A DNA stretch of 64,000 nt from Hominimerdicola alba 8 (GTDB taxonomy: Bacteria; Bacillota; Clostridia; Oscillospirales; Ruminococcaceae), in contig NZ_ADKM02000062.1 of NCBI RefSeq assembly GCF_000178155.2, positions 124,001 to 188,000 on the forward strand, given 5' to 3'. Below, piece by piece: positions 32,851-41,943 of the stretch (the stretch's first letter is position 1; each line of letters starts with the position of its first letter). The position numbers were made by a program, and so were the translations under genes. The notes under the pieces are model-generated. The model did not search any database. It saw only the letters and a program-made list of their open reading frames with translations, and was not told the origin of the DNA.

Positions 32851-33631
32851 ACTTACTCGAACCTCCCTTCTCGTCCATGAAAATATCAGGTATCTCAGCA
32901 AGGACAGGCACGCCGAAACGTTCCTTTATCTCCTCACCGCTCTTGACAGTATTGTCAAAGAAGTTTGTAACAAGTATGATGCTGATCGAGATGACCAGAC
33001 CTGCTACCAGACCGAGCAGCAGATATCTCATGATATTCGGACCGCTGGGCGATGTGGGGACCCTGGGCGGCGAAACAGTTTCAACGTAACCCGCCTTAGT
33101 GGTACGTATGATCATATCAGGTGCTATCTCGGAAATGTAAGAGCATATATCTGCCGAGAAATTCGGTACTTCACTGGTAACAGTGACCTGCAATACCTCA
33201 GTATTGTTAACTGCGGCGATCGTTATCAGACGCTTTATCTGACCCGTCGGGATATACTCCTTGCCCTTTTCGTCAGTAGCGACAGTGAAATAGTTGCGCA
33301 GATCCTCGATCTTATAGTCTTCCAGCAGTCTGTCAGATATCGCCTCGTATACCGAAGCATCATCGAGTATTACGATATATGTGGCAGCCAGACTTCGCGC
33401 AGTGTTGATATCCGCACCGTTTATCAGTTCGTTTTCATCATCGTCATCATGGGAGTTCCTGACACCGTTTGTAACATATATCTTTATGCTTGATGTGTAC
33501 TGCAGCGGCAGTACGAACTTAGCGTAGCTGTAACCCGCCACACCTGCAACAACTGTAACAATGACGATCAATCTGATATGGGCAAGCAGTATGCCCAATA
33601 TTTCCTGAACGCTTATCTCTTTCTCTTCCAT
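32837..33631 (-). CDS. Wzz/YveK-type chain-length determinant and kinase activator
   Basis: 264 residues. N-terminal cytoplasmic stretch EKEISVQEILGILLAHI, first membrane segment (~16-38), outside domain (~40-180), second membrane segment (~190-212) preceded by the Pro-rich SPPRVPTSPSGPN typical of Wzz proteins, then a short inner tail that activates the BY-kinase. It controls polysaccharide chain length or export. Confidence 0.9.
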   Translation of the reverse strand: MEEKEISVQEILGILLAHIRLIVIVTVVAGVAGYSYAKFVLPLQYTSSIKIYVTNGVRNSHDDDDENELINGADINTARSLAATYIVILDDASVYEAISDRLLEDYKIEDLRNYFTVATDEKGKEYIPTGQIKRLITIAAVNNTEVLQVTVTSEVPNFSADICSYISEIAPDMIIRTTKAGYVETVSPPRVPTSPSGPNIMRYLLLGLVAGLVISISIILVTNFFDNTVKSGEEIKERFGVPVLAEIPDIFMDEKGGSSKYGKY

Positions 33632-33704
33632 GTTCCTGCAACACCTACCTGATCATATTTTTCCGCCGCTTTACCTGCGGCACAACATACTAACATTCTT
33701 TAAT

Positions 33705-33733
33705 ATTATACACTATACATCGTTTTTTGTCAA
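33705..33733 (-). promoter_or_regulatory. Promoter of the Wzz-BY-kinase operon
   Basis: Minus-strand TTGACA (33733-33728), 17 bp, TATAAT (33710-33705). Confidence 0.88.
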
Positions 33734-33809
33734 CCGCATTAACGACAAATTTAGTCATGATCACGCATTTTTATTTTATGTTACCGATATATTGCTCAAT
33801 TAAAAGCGC

Positions 33810-34559
33810 CTATTCTTCCAGCAGATCTTTCATCACCCACCCGACAGTGCCGTTATAGCTGGTGTAGACCCAGTCATTCCCGTCAGTGCCGACCGTTTCG
33901 CCCCAGCCCGATATCTCAGCGCCGTTGGGTATCTGTAATCTGATATCATACTGTTTTGACGGACCATAGCGCAGATTGAGGTATGTGGTATCGGAAACGA
34001 CCGTAAATGACTTCTGCGACTTATAGCGCATGCTGTCTTCCATTTTGAACAGCGTGCTGCCCGCCGCAGCTGTGGTGGTGGTCTTAGTGGTCGTCGCTTT
34101 TGTGGTGGTAGTAACGGTCGCGGGCGAAGTGCTGCCGCCATCAAGATTTATGGTACCGTTTTTGGTGGTAGTGGTCTTCTCCTCGCTTACAGTCACCGCT
34201 GCTGCGGTGGTGCCGTTATGTTCGGGTATTGTGTAGAAAGTTTTTGCATCGGTGCGCTGTGTCGAGCGAATCTCTTCATCGACCTCATCGTCATCTGAAC
34301 TATACAGTTCACTGTTTTTCAGCGAACCTGTCACTGTGGTGGTAGTCGTATATCCGCCGTCAAGCCCCTCATCGTCCACATCGACCTCGCCGCCTATATA
34401 CACAGCTGTTTTGGTGGTATGGACAGTGCGCTTTGTAATTGTAGTTGTGGTAGTGAAGAGCGGTTCGGTATCCGATGAACTGCCGTCACCCACCTGACCG
34501 CAGCCTGCCAGCGCTGCCGCAGCCGCGATAAAAAATGCTATCCTGAAATTTTTACACAT
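33810..34559 (-). CDS. Lipoprotein with C-terminal SH3-like domain
   Basis: 249 residues. Signal peptide ending in lipobox LAGC (Cys20), then about 150 residues of Thr-rich, acidic linker, and a C-terminal bacterial SH3 domain (~180-249: TYLNLRYGPSKQYDIRLQIP, WVYTSYNGTVGWV). SH3b domains often bind peptidoglycan. No enzyme domain is seen. It may bridge the membrane and the wall. Confidence 0.82.
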   Translation of the reverse strand: MCKNFRIAFFIAAAAALAGCGQVGDGSSSDTEPLFTTTTTITKRTVHTTKTAVYIGGEVDVDDEGLDGGYTTTTTVTGSLKNSELYSSDDDEVDEEIRSTQRTDAKTFYTIPEHNGTTAAAVTVSEEKTTTTKNGTINLDGGSTSPATVTTTTKATTTKTTTTAAAGSTLFKMEDSMRYKSQKSFTVVSDTTYLNLRYGPSKQYDIRLQIPNGAEISGWGETVGTDGNDWVYTSYNGTVGWVMKDLLEE

Positions 34560-34727
34560 GATAGTCCTCCATAATAGATGTCCGAGTGCATAGCCGCACC
34601 CGCGATTTCTCTCTGTTTATCCTTTTATCTGAGCCGTCCGCCGCGCTTTTTTCTTTCTTATGCGGCAGAACATCTTTCTGTCCGGTATGCAGTTTTCCCC
34701 TAAAGTCCCGCTGTGATGCTGTGTCGG

Positions 34728-35522
34728 TCATACGCCCAGCAGTCTGCGGGCGTTGCCTGAAAATATCATCTCCCTGTCATCATCGGATAAATCCATACGC
34801 AGTATCTTATCTCTTATGACCGCAGGACTGTCCCACGGACAGTCGCTTGCGAAAAGTATCCTGTCAGCGCCGTGTTTCTTTATTATCTTCTCCATCAGTC
34901 CGTCTGCCACATAGCGCCCCGTGAACGCCGTGTCAAGGTAGACCTCACCGCCATGCCCTGCCAGCAGGTCAAGCACCTGCTGATGGCTGTCGTTGCCGCC
35001 CAGATGTGCCAGTATTACCTTCATGTGCGGGTGCTTTTCAAGCATGTTCAGCGCACCCGTCACAGTGCAGTGTATCAGCGCGGGCGACACCACATCGAAC
35101 CCTGCGTGGAATATCACAGGCAGTCCCCGCTTCTCTATCTCGTCATACATAAAGTCTGCCCGCTCTTCATCGACCATATACCCCTGATAATCGGGGTGCA
35201 GTTTGATGCCGTGAAGCCCCAGCGCCTTGATGCGGTCTAACTCTTCGCACATGTCCTCAGCATCGGGGTGTACCGACCCGAAACTTATGAACCGCCCGCC
35301 GTCCTGTTCTGCGCACCAGTCGTTGAGTATCTTCTGCTGGGTGGGCTTTGTGGCGATGGGCAGCAGCACTCCCCTGTCAACGCCCCATTCATCGAACTTT
35401 TTCACCGTGTCCTCAATAAGACCGTTGGTCAGCGGTTCGATATCCGCCCGCTCTTTCAGCTGTGAAACAGCACGCTCGGCTATCTTGGGATTAAAGCAGT
35501 GTACGTGAAAATCTATCAACAA
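34728..35522 (-). CDS. Amidohydrolase family 2 metal-dependent hydrolase
   Basis: 264 residues. A TIM-barrel metallohydrolase: DFHVHCF at the N-terminus (metal His pair), GIKLHPDYQG, FHAGFD, VILAHLGGND and FASDCPWDSP with the catalytic Asp at the end. It belongs to the amidohydrolase_2 group, which includes decarboxylases and lactonases. The true substrate is not evident. Single gene. Confidence 0.88.
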   Translation of the reverse strand: MLIDFHVHCFNPKIAERAVSQLKERADIEPLTNGLIEDTVKKFDEWGVDRGVLLPIATKPTQQKILNDWCAEQDGGRFISFGSVHPDAEDMCEELDRIKALGLHGIKLHPDYQGYMVDEERADFMYDEIEKRGLPVIFHAGFDVVSPALIHCTVTGALNMLEKHPHMKVILAHLGGNDSHQQVLDLLAGHGGEVYLDTAFTGRYVADGLMEKIIKKHGADRILFASDCPWDSPAVIRDKILRMDLSDDDREMIFSGNARRLLGV

Positions 35523-35634
35523 AAGAAATTACCTCCGCTAACAAAATCAGTCATATTATATCACAAATTCCCCGCCCGTTCAAGTGAAGTCACAGAACTT
35601 TCCCGAATTTCATACATATATCACACAAATCTGC

Positions 35635-35663
35635 TTGCATAAACTGAAAAAATGTGGTATAAT
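35635..35663 (+). promoter_or_regulatory. Possible promoter upstream of the DUF6106-acpS genes
   Basis: TTGCAT (35635-35640), 17 bp, TATAAT (35658-35663). It lies 284 bp before the first ATG, and an R1 element sits in between. Confidence 0.6.
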
Positions 35664-35783
35664 TTGATAGAATGATAATTTGATGTGTATATCATGTGAT
35701 CTGAAAGAAAATGCCGCAGTTAAAGTCCTCCCTGTTTCGATATTTCGTTATGATGCGAAAGTCAGCAGAACAGGTGCAGAAAC

Positions 35784-35886
35784 TATAGCAATCCAACTGT
35801 TTAAATTCACAAAATCCAGTCGCAAAAGCTAGGATTTATGGGTTTTGTGACCGGATTTTGTCTGAATTTTAAGGCGGATTGCTATA
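35784..35886 (+). mobile_element. R1 miniature element, copy 4
   Basis: 103 bp, TATAGCAATCC...GGATTGCTATA. Very close in sequence to copy 2. It lies in the leader between the promoter at 35.65 kb and the gene at 35947. Confidence 0.85.
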
Positions 35887-35946
35887 TGGCAGAGATTTTT
35901 TCATCAATGACATTCCATTTTTTATGTAACATCGGAGGAAAGTAAA

Positions 35947-36492
35947 ATGGACAGTTTTAAGGAACAGATAATCAAAAAGGAAAATACGAGCCACGACAAT
36001 ATGCTGAGGTTTCTCATATCCTTCGCGGCAGTGGCACTGGGCTTCGGGGTGATAATGTTCACCATTTCAGCTATGGCGTACCTGCCTTTAGCAATTTTCA
36101 TTGCAGGTGCCATCATCTACGGCGCAGTGCATCTTATGCAAAATCTGAACCTTGAATACGAGTATATCTTCACAAACGGCGACCTCGATATCGACAAGGT
36201 CATCGCCGCAAGAAGCAGAAAGCACCTCATCACCCTCAAAGTAAACGACGCCACCGATATTGGTGAGTATAAAGAGGGTGTAAGCGGCGGCGACAAAAGC
36301 GTTGTTCTGGCATCTGCGATGAACAGCGAACTGACCGACTGGTACATGGATTTCAAACATGCCGAATACGGCGAAACAAGGCTGGTCTTCACACCAAATG
36401 ACGACATGCTGCGCGTTATAAAAACTCACCTGCCGCGAAATATCCGCAATAAGGTGAACATTCCCGACAAGCCCGAAGAGGACTTTGAGTAA
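35947..36492 (+). CDS. Membrane protein, DUF6106-like
   Basis: 181 residues: short N-terminal KEQIIKKENTS, two adjacent membrane segments (~20-60), then a soluble domain beginning LEYEYIFTNGDLDIDKVIA. This pattern matches a clostridial family I recall as DUF6106. Function unknown. Shares one base with the acpS start. Confidence 0.65.
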   Translation: MDSFKEQIIKKENTSHDNMLRFLISFAAVALGFGVIMFTISAMAYLPLAIFIAGAIIYGAVHLMQNLNLEYEYIFTNGDLDIDKVIAARSRKHLITLKVNDATDIGEYKEGVSGGDKSVVLASAMNSELTDWYMDFKHAEYGETRLVFTPNDDMLRVIKTHLPRNIRNKVNIPDKPEEDFE

Positions 36493-36863
36493 TGGCTGCC
36501 ATTTCGGTAGGCACTGATATCGTTGAGGTCGGACGCATACGCAAAAGCTGTCAGCGCGACAGCTTTGTAAGAAGAGTATATGCCGCTGAAGAACTGGAAT
36601 ACTTTTCCGCAATGCGTGACCCGGCAGAGAGTATGGCAGGCAGCTGGGCTGCAAAAGAGGCTTTCAGCAAAAGTCTTGGCACAGGCGTGCGCGGCTTTGA
36701 ACTGACTGAGGTCGCGGTGGTAAGGGATAAGCTGGGCTGCCCTCACCTGAAACTAAGAGGCAAGGCGAAAGCCATAGCCGAAGAACGCAGACTGGATTTT
36801 TCTCTTTCCATCTCCCACACCAAAGAGTATGCGACCGCAACGGTCATCGCTTTTGCAAAATAA
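36492..36863 (+). CDS. acpS: Holo-[acyl-carrier-protein] synthase
   Basis: Transfers 4'-phosphopantetheine from CoA to apo-ACP. 123 residues, normal length. Signatures VGTDIVEVGRI and the metal-binding GSWAAKEAFSKSLGTG are clear. It normally lies directly before nnr; here two mobile elements separate them. Confidence 0.95.
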   Translation: MAAISVGTDIVEVGRIRKSCQRDSFVRRVYAAEELEYFSAMRDPAESMAGSWAAKEAFSKSLGTGVRGFELTEVAVVRDKLGCPHLKLRGKAKAIAEERRLDFSLSISHTKEYATATVIAFAK

Positions 36864-36873
36864 TAACGTACCC

Positions 36874-36976
36874 TATAGCAATCCAACTATTTAAATTCAC
36901 AAAATCCAGTCGCAAAAGCTCGGCTCTATGGATTTTGTGACCGGATTTTGTCTGAATTTTAAGGCGGATTGCTATA
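36874..36976 (+). mobile_element. R1 miniature element, copy 5
   Basis: 103 bp, TATAGCAATCC...GGATTGCTATA, starting ten bases after the acpS stop. Confidence 0.85.
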
Positions 36977-37012
36977 AGTCCGCCCGAAATGCAAGGCGGC
37001 AAATATAAAAAT

Positions 37013-37114
37013 ATGACTATCCCTTTAGCACACCAACTAAAAATGCGGTAAACAAAAGGATAATTGAGCGCATCTGTATAGCCGCTGTTTTTGTGGTGTG
37101 TCAGCGGGATAACC
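37013..37114 (-). mobile_element. R2 miniature element, copy e (short form)
   Basis: 102-bp copy that keeps both ends but lacks about 20 bp of the middle and the GC-rich palindrome. Flanks AAATATAAAAAT and ACATGTAAAAAT match at 10 of 12 positions, consistent with an old target duplication. Confidence 0.82.
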
Positions 37115-37214
37115 ACATGTAAAAATTCTGCCCATTCAGCCGACTATTCCGACATTAAGTGCGGTCTTCGGCGGGGCATGGGGCAGCACCCCATCACAGA
37201 CAGGAGGAATGAAT

Positions 37215-38804
37215 ATGATAAAAGACAGGATACTCACCGTTGACCAGATGATAGCCTGCGAGCGCCGTTCGGAAGAACTGGGCGTACCCGCAAGTGAACT
37301 AATGGCGGCTGCGGGCGAAAAGCTGGCGGGGCACATTCTCAGCGAAACTATGGCTGACGGTCAGCCCGACACCCCTGAGGTCGTTATCCTCGCAGGCAAG
37401 GGCAACAACGGCGGCGACGGCATGGTCGCCGCAAACCACCTTTTCCGCAGCGGCATCAGCGTCAGGGTAGTGTTGTGCTGCGGCAATCCCGCCACAGAAA
37501 CAGCACATGGCGCATTTGAAAAACTCAATAAAAGCATCGAGGTCATGTTCTATGACGGCGATACCACTCACGCATGGGCTAAGGCGATAAGCGAGAGCAC
37601 CATAGTGGTAGACTGCATCTTCGGCACTGGCTTTTCGGGCGAGATAGGGCGCGAGTTACAGCCGCTTTTCATTCACCTGAACACATACGCAAGGCGCGTC
37701 ATCGCCTGCGACATACCATCAGGCGTAGATGCAAGAAGCGGTCAGGCAGGCGTGCTGGCAGTGACCGCCGACATCACCGTGACGATGCACGCTAAAAAGC
37801 TGGGCATGCTGCTTTCGCCCGCAAAGTATTTCTGCGGCAAAGTTATCGTTGATGACATCGGCATACCCGCCGCCGCCAATACAGGCGACCCGCTGATGGA
37901 GAATGAGATATACGCTAAGGCAAGCATGCTCAGCGATGAACAGCTTGGCAAGAAGTTTTTGACCTCACGCAAACCTTGGGCGCACAAGGGCACTTTCGGC
38001 AAGCTGGTATGCGTCTGCGGCAGTGACAGATATGTGGGCGCGGCAGGCATATCTGCAACGGCGGCACTGCGCATGGGCGTGGGTCTGGTCGAGGTATGCA
38101 GCACCGAGAACGTTGTGCGTTCACTTTCCGCGAACCTTTATGAGTGCATTTTCAGCACCATGAAGTCTGACGACAGCGGCTGTATGACTTCTGACAATGC
38201 AGAAGAGATACTTTCAAGGCTGGAGGACGCTAAGGCACTGCTGGTGGGCTGTGGTCTTGGTCACACCCCCGAAACCGAAAAGCTGGTAGCTGAACTTGTT
38301 GAGAAGTCCCCTGTGCCTGTGATACTCGATGCGGACGGCATAAATTCGCTGGTGCCGAATATAGATGTACTGTTGAAGAAAAAGTCAACGGTGATACTCA
38401 CACCTCATCCCGGCGAACTGGCGAAACTCTGCGGCGTATCGCAGGAGGAAGTCCTGTCAGACAGGCTGAGATACGCCTACGGACTATCCAAAAAGTACGG
38501 CATCACCATAGTTTCCAAGTCATCTGAAACAATAGTGTGCTGTGCTGACCGCACAGAGGTCATAACAGCGGGCAACACCGCGCTGTCAAAGGGTGGTTCG
38601 GGCGATATGCTGGCAGGCATGATAGCCTCGCTTACAGCCCAGACCAAGCGTTCTTCGCTGATAAACTGCATACTCGCCTGCATGGTAATGGGCAGGTGTG
38701 CAGAGGTACTCAGCACAAAGCGTTCCGAGCGGGGCATTCTCACAAGAGATATCCTCGCATACATGCCGTTCTTCCTGAAACACCTTGAAAGCGGCGAGGA
38801 GTAA
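37215..38804 (+). CDS. nnr: Bifunctional NAD(P)H-hydrate epimerase / ADP-dependent dehydratase
   Basis: Repairs hydrated NADH and NADPH. 529 residues. The N-terminal epimerase domain (~1-215) has VVILAGKGNNGGDGMVAANH and IPSGVDARSG; the C-terminal ribokinase-like dehydratase domain has GLVEVCSTEN, VILTPHPGELAKL and SKGGSGDMLAGMIASL. The start was set at ATG 37215, seven bases after AGGAGG; ATG 37209 is only one base after it. Confidence 0.94.
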   Translation: MIKDRILTVDQMIACERRSEELGVPASELMAAAGEKLAGHILSETMADGQPDTPEVVILAGKGNNGGDGMVAANHLFRSGISVRVVLCCGNPATETAHGAFEKLNKSIEVMFYDGDTTHAWAKAISESTIVVDCIFGTGFSGEIGRELQPLFIHLNTYARRVIACDIPSGVDARSGQAGVLAVTADITVTMHAKKLGMLLSPAKYFCGKVIVDDIGIPAAANTGDPLMENEIYAKASMLSDEQLGKKFLTSRKPWAHKGTFGKLVCVCGSDRYVGAAGISATAALRMGVGLVEVCSTENVVRSLSANLYECIFSTMKSDDSGCMTSDNAEEILSRLEDAKALLVGCGLGHTPETEKLVAELVEKSPVPVILDADGINSLVPNIDVLLKKKSTVILTPHPGELAKLCGVSQEEVLSDRLRYAYGLSKKYGITIVSKSSETIVCCADRTEVITAGNTALSKGGSGDMLAGMIASLTAQTKRSSLINCILACMVMGRCAEVLSTKRSERGILTRDILAYMPFFLKHLESGEE

Positions 38805-38821
38805 GTTATCACCGAAATACA

Positions 38822-38857
38822 AACGGCTCTTCTTCATCGGAAGAGCCGTTTTCTTTT
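38822..38857 (+). terminator. Terminator after nnr
   Basis: AACGGCTCTTC and GAAGAGCCGTT with a short loop, then TTTCTTTTT. It also lies just before the ribosome site of the next gene. Confidence 0.88.
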
Positions 38858-38869
38858 TGGAGGATAAGC

Positions 38870-39352
38870 ATGAAAGGAAAAATTTTGCTGTTCACAGCCA
38901 TTCTGACCGCCGCAGCTGTTGCAGGCTGCGCCGCCGAAACGAAGTCGGTCAAGCCCGAAAAAGTCAGCGATAAATTTGACAAGACTGCCGAAATGACCCT
39001 GAACGGCAGGGACTACACCGCCCATCTGCGGCGCGGCGGCGAAGATATCTGGGAGTGCGAGTTCACTCAGCCGGACTGCATCGCAGGACTTAAGCTGACC
39101 ACCGACCTTACGGGCTGTATGATGACCTACAACGGGCTTGAATACCTAGCCGACCGTTCAGACCTGCCCGAATACGCCCTCATGCCACAGCTGACCGCCG
39201 CACTTGACGATGTCATAGCAGGCAGGAATGTCAGCTGTACCGAAGGCAAGGACTGCCTCACCGAAGTCGGGCAGAATTTCACAGCAAGCGTCAGAAAGGG
39301 CGAGATAACCTCGCTGGAGATAGCAGGTCAGCTGACAGCGAAATTCAAATAA
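38870..39352 (+). CDS. Small lipoprotein, unknown
   Basis: 160 residues. Signal peptide with lipobox VAGC (Cys20). The mature part is a single compact domain with MTLNGRDYTAHLRRGGEDIW and FTASVRKGEITSLEIAGQ, suggesting a beta-sheet domain. No known motif. It lies just past the nnr terminator, so its transcription may depend on read-through. Confidence 0.65.
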   Translation: MKGKILLFTAILTAAAVAGCAAETKSVKPEKVSDKFDKTAEMTLNGRDYTAHLRRGGEDIWECEFTQPDCIAGLKLTTDLTGCMMTYNGLEYLADRSDLPEYALMPQLTAALDDVIAGRNVSCTEGKDCLTEVGQNFTASVRKGEITSLEIAGQLTAKFK

Positions 39353-39424
39353 CAGCCTGCGCTGACCTCTATCCCCACCAACAAGGCAAGCCCCACCCGC
39401 CCGCCCACGACTTTCCCACCCCCA

Positions 39425-39459
39425 TAAAAAAAGACCTGCGGCACACGCCACAGGTCTTT
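39425..39459 (-). terminator. Terminator of the 39.5 kb lipoprotein gene
   Basis: AAAGACCTGTGGC and GCCGCAGGTCTTT pair around a short loop; T7 follows on the minus strand. Confidence 0.88.
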
Positions 39460-39469
39460 ATATCATCTA

Positions 39470-40489
39470 TTACTTTTCAAGAACTACAGTGCCGTCCTCA
39501 GCATACTCAATGATGCCGTCAGAGTCAGCGTCAACCAGTTCTTCTTGCTCGTAAGAAGCACCGCCCGGTATAGCACCCTCAGGGACAGCGATAACGTTGC
39601 CTGCATCGTCCTCAAATACGATGTCAGCAATGTACAGGTCGATATCGCTCTTAACTATCCAGCTCATGATGGTGGTGTAGTTGGTTTCATACTCGTGGTT
39701 GAACTTAGCCTTGTCCTTAAGACCGATCCTTGCGGAAGTTACGCAGTGAGCCCACTGGTTGCACCAGCCCTCGCCCTGATCGGAAGCCATATCGTATGTG
39801 CCCATGTTGCCGTTCCATGCGCCGTTGTTGTTGGTACCCATAGCGCCGCCGTACCAGCCTACAGTTATCGGGCCAAGACCGTCATCATAAACAGCCTGCT
39901 CGTTAGCGATAGCTACCAGTTCTACCTTTATGTTGAAGATGTTGTCCATCAACTCAGGCTGAGCCGCAAACAGCTTGTTCATATCTACCTTGATCTTGAG
40001 GGTCTTGTGACCGTTGTTCTCTTCGTCAGCGGTATCATAGATCTCCTCATCGCACTTGAGCATCGGAACGCCTGCAACTTCCTGTACCGAGAAGTTTATC
40101 TTAGCTTCGTCGCCGTCGTAGCCCTCTTCACCGGGCTTAACATCTTCCGAATCCTCATAGAAGCAGGAGATTATGCCTGTAACATCGCTGTCAGGCGCAA
40201 ACTTTACAGATGCGTTGTCGATATCCTCCAGCGAATCAGCTATAGCTGACAGGGGCTTCCAGTTGGAATTGTCAACTGCGGGAGCCTCATCTTCCTCAGC
40301 TGTTGTTTCAGCGGGAGCCTCACTCTCAGCAGGTGCTTCACTCTCAGCAGGTGCCTCAGTTTCAGCGGCAGTGGTGGTGGTAGTAGTAGCCTCAGCCTTA
40401 GACTCACTGCTGTCAGTTTCATCACCGCATGAAGCGAACATCAGAGCCGACATGGTGAGTGCCAGTGTCATAGCAAGTACTTTCTTCAT
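39470..40489 (-). CDS. Secreted lipoprotein with Thr/Glu/Pro-rich linker
   Basis: 339 residues. Signal peptide with lipobox-like FASC (Cys21), a low-complexity ESEAPAESEAPAET linker to ~75, then a ~260-residue domain rich in Asp, Asn and Gly with WYGGAMGTNNNGAW and GWCNQWAHCVTSARIG. It may be a sugar-binding beta-sandwich, but this is only an impression. The neighbour at 40.7 kb has the same overall plan. Confidence 0.65.
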   Translation of the reverse strand: MKKVLAMTLALTMSALMFASCGDETDSSESKAEATTTTTTAAETEAPAESEAPAESEAPAETTAEEDEAPAVDNSNWKPLSAIADSLEDIDNASVKFAPDSDVTGIISCFYEDSEDVKPGEEGYDGDEAKINFSVQEVAGVPMLKCDEEIYDTADEENNGHKTLKIKVDMNKLFAAQPELMDNIFNIKVELVAIANEQAVYDDGLGPITVGWYGGAMGTNNNGAWNGNMGTYDMASDQGEGWCNQWAHCVTSARIGLKDKAKFNHEYETNYTTIMSWIVKSDIDLYIADIVFEDDAGNVIAVPEGAIPGGASYEQEELVDADSDGIIEYAEDGTVVLEK

Positions 40490-40549
40490 TTTCAGTATCC
40501 TCCATTAAAATATTTCACGGAGCATCGCCCCGACCTTATTTACCTAAGT

Positions 40550-40578
40550 ATTATAACACTTTTGCGCTTTCATTTCAA
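40550..40578 (-). promoter_or_regulatory. Promoter of the 39.5 kb lipoprotein gene
   Basis: Minus-strand TTGAAA (40578-40573), 17 bp, TATAAT (40555-40550). Confidence 0.8.
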
Positions 40579-40647
40579 TGTCAGTTTTGCACAATAATAC
40601 GCCGATTTGCCGCACTTTTTGTACGGAAAACGTTTACAGCAAGGGTA

Positions 40648-40679
40648 TAAAAAGACCTCCGCATAAAGCAGAGGTCTTT
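40648..40679 (-). terminator. Terminator of the NQATG surface protein gene
   Basis: AAAGACCTCTGC and GCGGAGGTCTTT form a stem, then T4AT on the minus strand. Confidence 0.85.
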
Positions 40680-40702
40680 GAAGTTTCAGTTTTTAAAAGA
40701 AA

Positions 40703-41623
40703 TTACTTTCTCTTGGAAACAACTGCTACAGCGCCAGCCAGTGCCAGACCTGCCAGTGCCAGACCTGTGGTAGCACCTGTAGCCTGGTTGGTGTTGTCAG
40801 AAGCAGCTGCGGAAGAAGCTGCTGCGGAAGTGGTGGTGGTAGTTGTAGTAGTCTTGGTTGTGGTAGTAGAAGCCTTGCTGCTATCTGCTGCCTTGCTGCT
40901 GTCAGCCTTGCTGCTGTCTGACTTGCTGTCATCAGCCTTGCTGCTGTCTGCTGCCTTGCTGTCGTCAGCCTTGCTTTCACCTGCGGACTCAGTCTTGCTC
41001 TCAGTGTTTGCAGCTGCCTCAGCCTGCTGCTCGGAGAACCACTTAACATCCTGATCGAAGTCAAGAGAATTGATGGTCAGACCGTTGTTGCCGACCTGAA
41101 CGATGATTCCGTCAAAGCCTTCCTCAGCGCTGGCATTGTCATAGATAGTGTTAACAATGCTTGCAGGGATCTTAACAGTAACGCTGCTCAGCTCGGTGTT
41201 GTATACCTGCAGCCAGCCGTCGTTCTGCCAAGCATAATCGCAAGTATTGCCGTCAGCGTCAAGACGGTTGCCGTCCTCATCTGTATCCTTGCTGCTCTCT
41301 GTCCAGCCCTCAGGTGCTTCGTCAGCAAACAGTGGCTCCCAGCCGTTAGCGTAGCCGACCTTGAACGAGCAGAACTTCTCTTCCTTAGCCTTATCAGTCC
41401 AGTCGAAGTTGATGGTCATAGACAGGTCGCTGTCCTTAGTCAGAGAACCGCCCCAGACGATATCATTATCTTCCTTGCCCTCAGCGTTTGTGTACTTAGC
41501 AAAGCCGTCCCACTCCTTAGCGGAAGGGTTAGCAACTGTCAGTGTATTCGCACTTGCGGAAATTACCATAGCAGATGCAATAGCCATAGCGGACATGCCT
41601 GCAAAGATCTTAGAAATTTTCAT
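40703..41623 (-). CDS. Secreted surface protein with sortase-like C-terminal anchor
   Basis: 306 residues. Signal peptide (1-26), N-terminal beta-rich domain (~27-200), then a Ser/Lys/Asp/Ala linker of repeated ADSSKADDSK type, a Thr run, and the ending NQATGATTGLALAGLALAG plus membrane segment and KRK. NxxTG followed by a hydrophobic stretch and positive tail is the layout of sortase substrates. The start at 41623 follows GGAGGAG. The ligand of the folded domain is unknown. Confidence 0.75.
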   Translation of the reverse strand: MKISKIFAGMSAMAIASAMVISASANTLTVANPSAKEWDGFAKYTNAEGKEDNDIVWGGSLTKDSDLSMTINFDWTDKAKEEKFCSFKVGYANGWEPLFADEAPEGWTESSKDTDEDGNRLDADGNTCDYAWQNDGWLQVYNTELSSVTVKIPASIVNTIYDNASAEEGFDGIIVQVGNNGLTINSLDFDQDVKWFSEQQAEAAANTESKTESAGESKADDSKAADSSKADDSKSDSSKADSSKAADSSKASTTTTKTTTTTTTTSAAASSAAASDNTNQATGATTGLALAGLALAGAVAVVSKRK

Positions 41624-41687
41624 TATGATCTCCTCCAAAATTTCAGTTATATTCCGGAACCCGAACCTCTTCAAATTCCTAATTTAA

Positions 41688-41716
41688 AGTATATCAGCAT
41701 TTCAGCCGATTGTCAA
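41688..41716 (-). promoter_or_regulatory. Promoter of the NQATG surface protein gene
   Basis: Minus-strand TTGACA (41716-41711), 17 bp, TATACT (41693-41688). Confidence 0.85.
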
Positions 41717-41856
41717 GTATTTTGCACGCGGAAATTTCACCCAGCCCCCAAAATTTATCACAAACTTTTCACACCTAATTTGTGCAACAGCCACAGAAAA
41801 CGATTTCATATCTCTATGGATATGATAATACTTATAACTATATAAGATAATTATAT

Positions 41857-41900
41857 AAAAAGAACAGGCAGTTTATCCGTGAAGTTCCTGCCTGTTCTTT
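41857..41900 (-). terminator. Terminator of the VWA protein gene
   Basis: AAAGAACAGGCAG and CTGCCTGTTCTTT form a 13-bp stem, followed on the minus strand by a T-rich run. Confidence 0.9.
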
Positions 41901-41943
41901 AATGATGATCTTATGCTGTTGATGCCAATTTACAACACACCTA

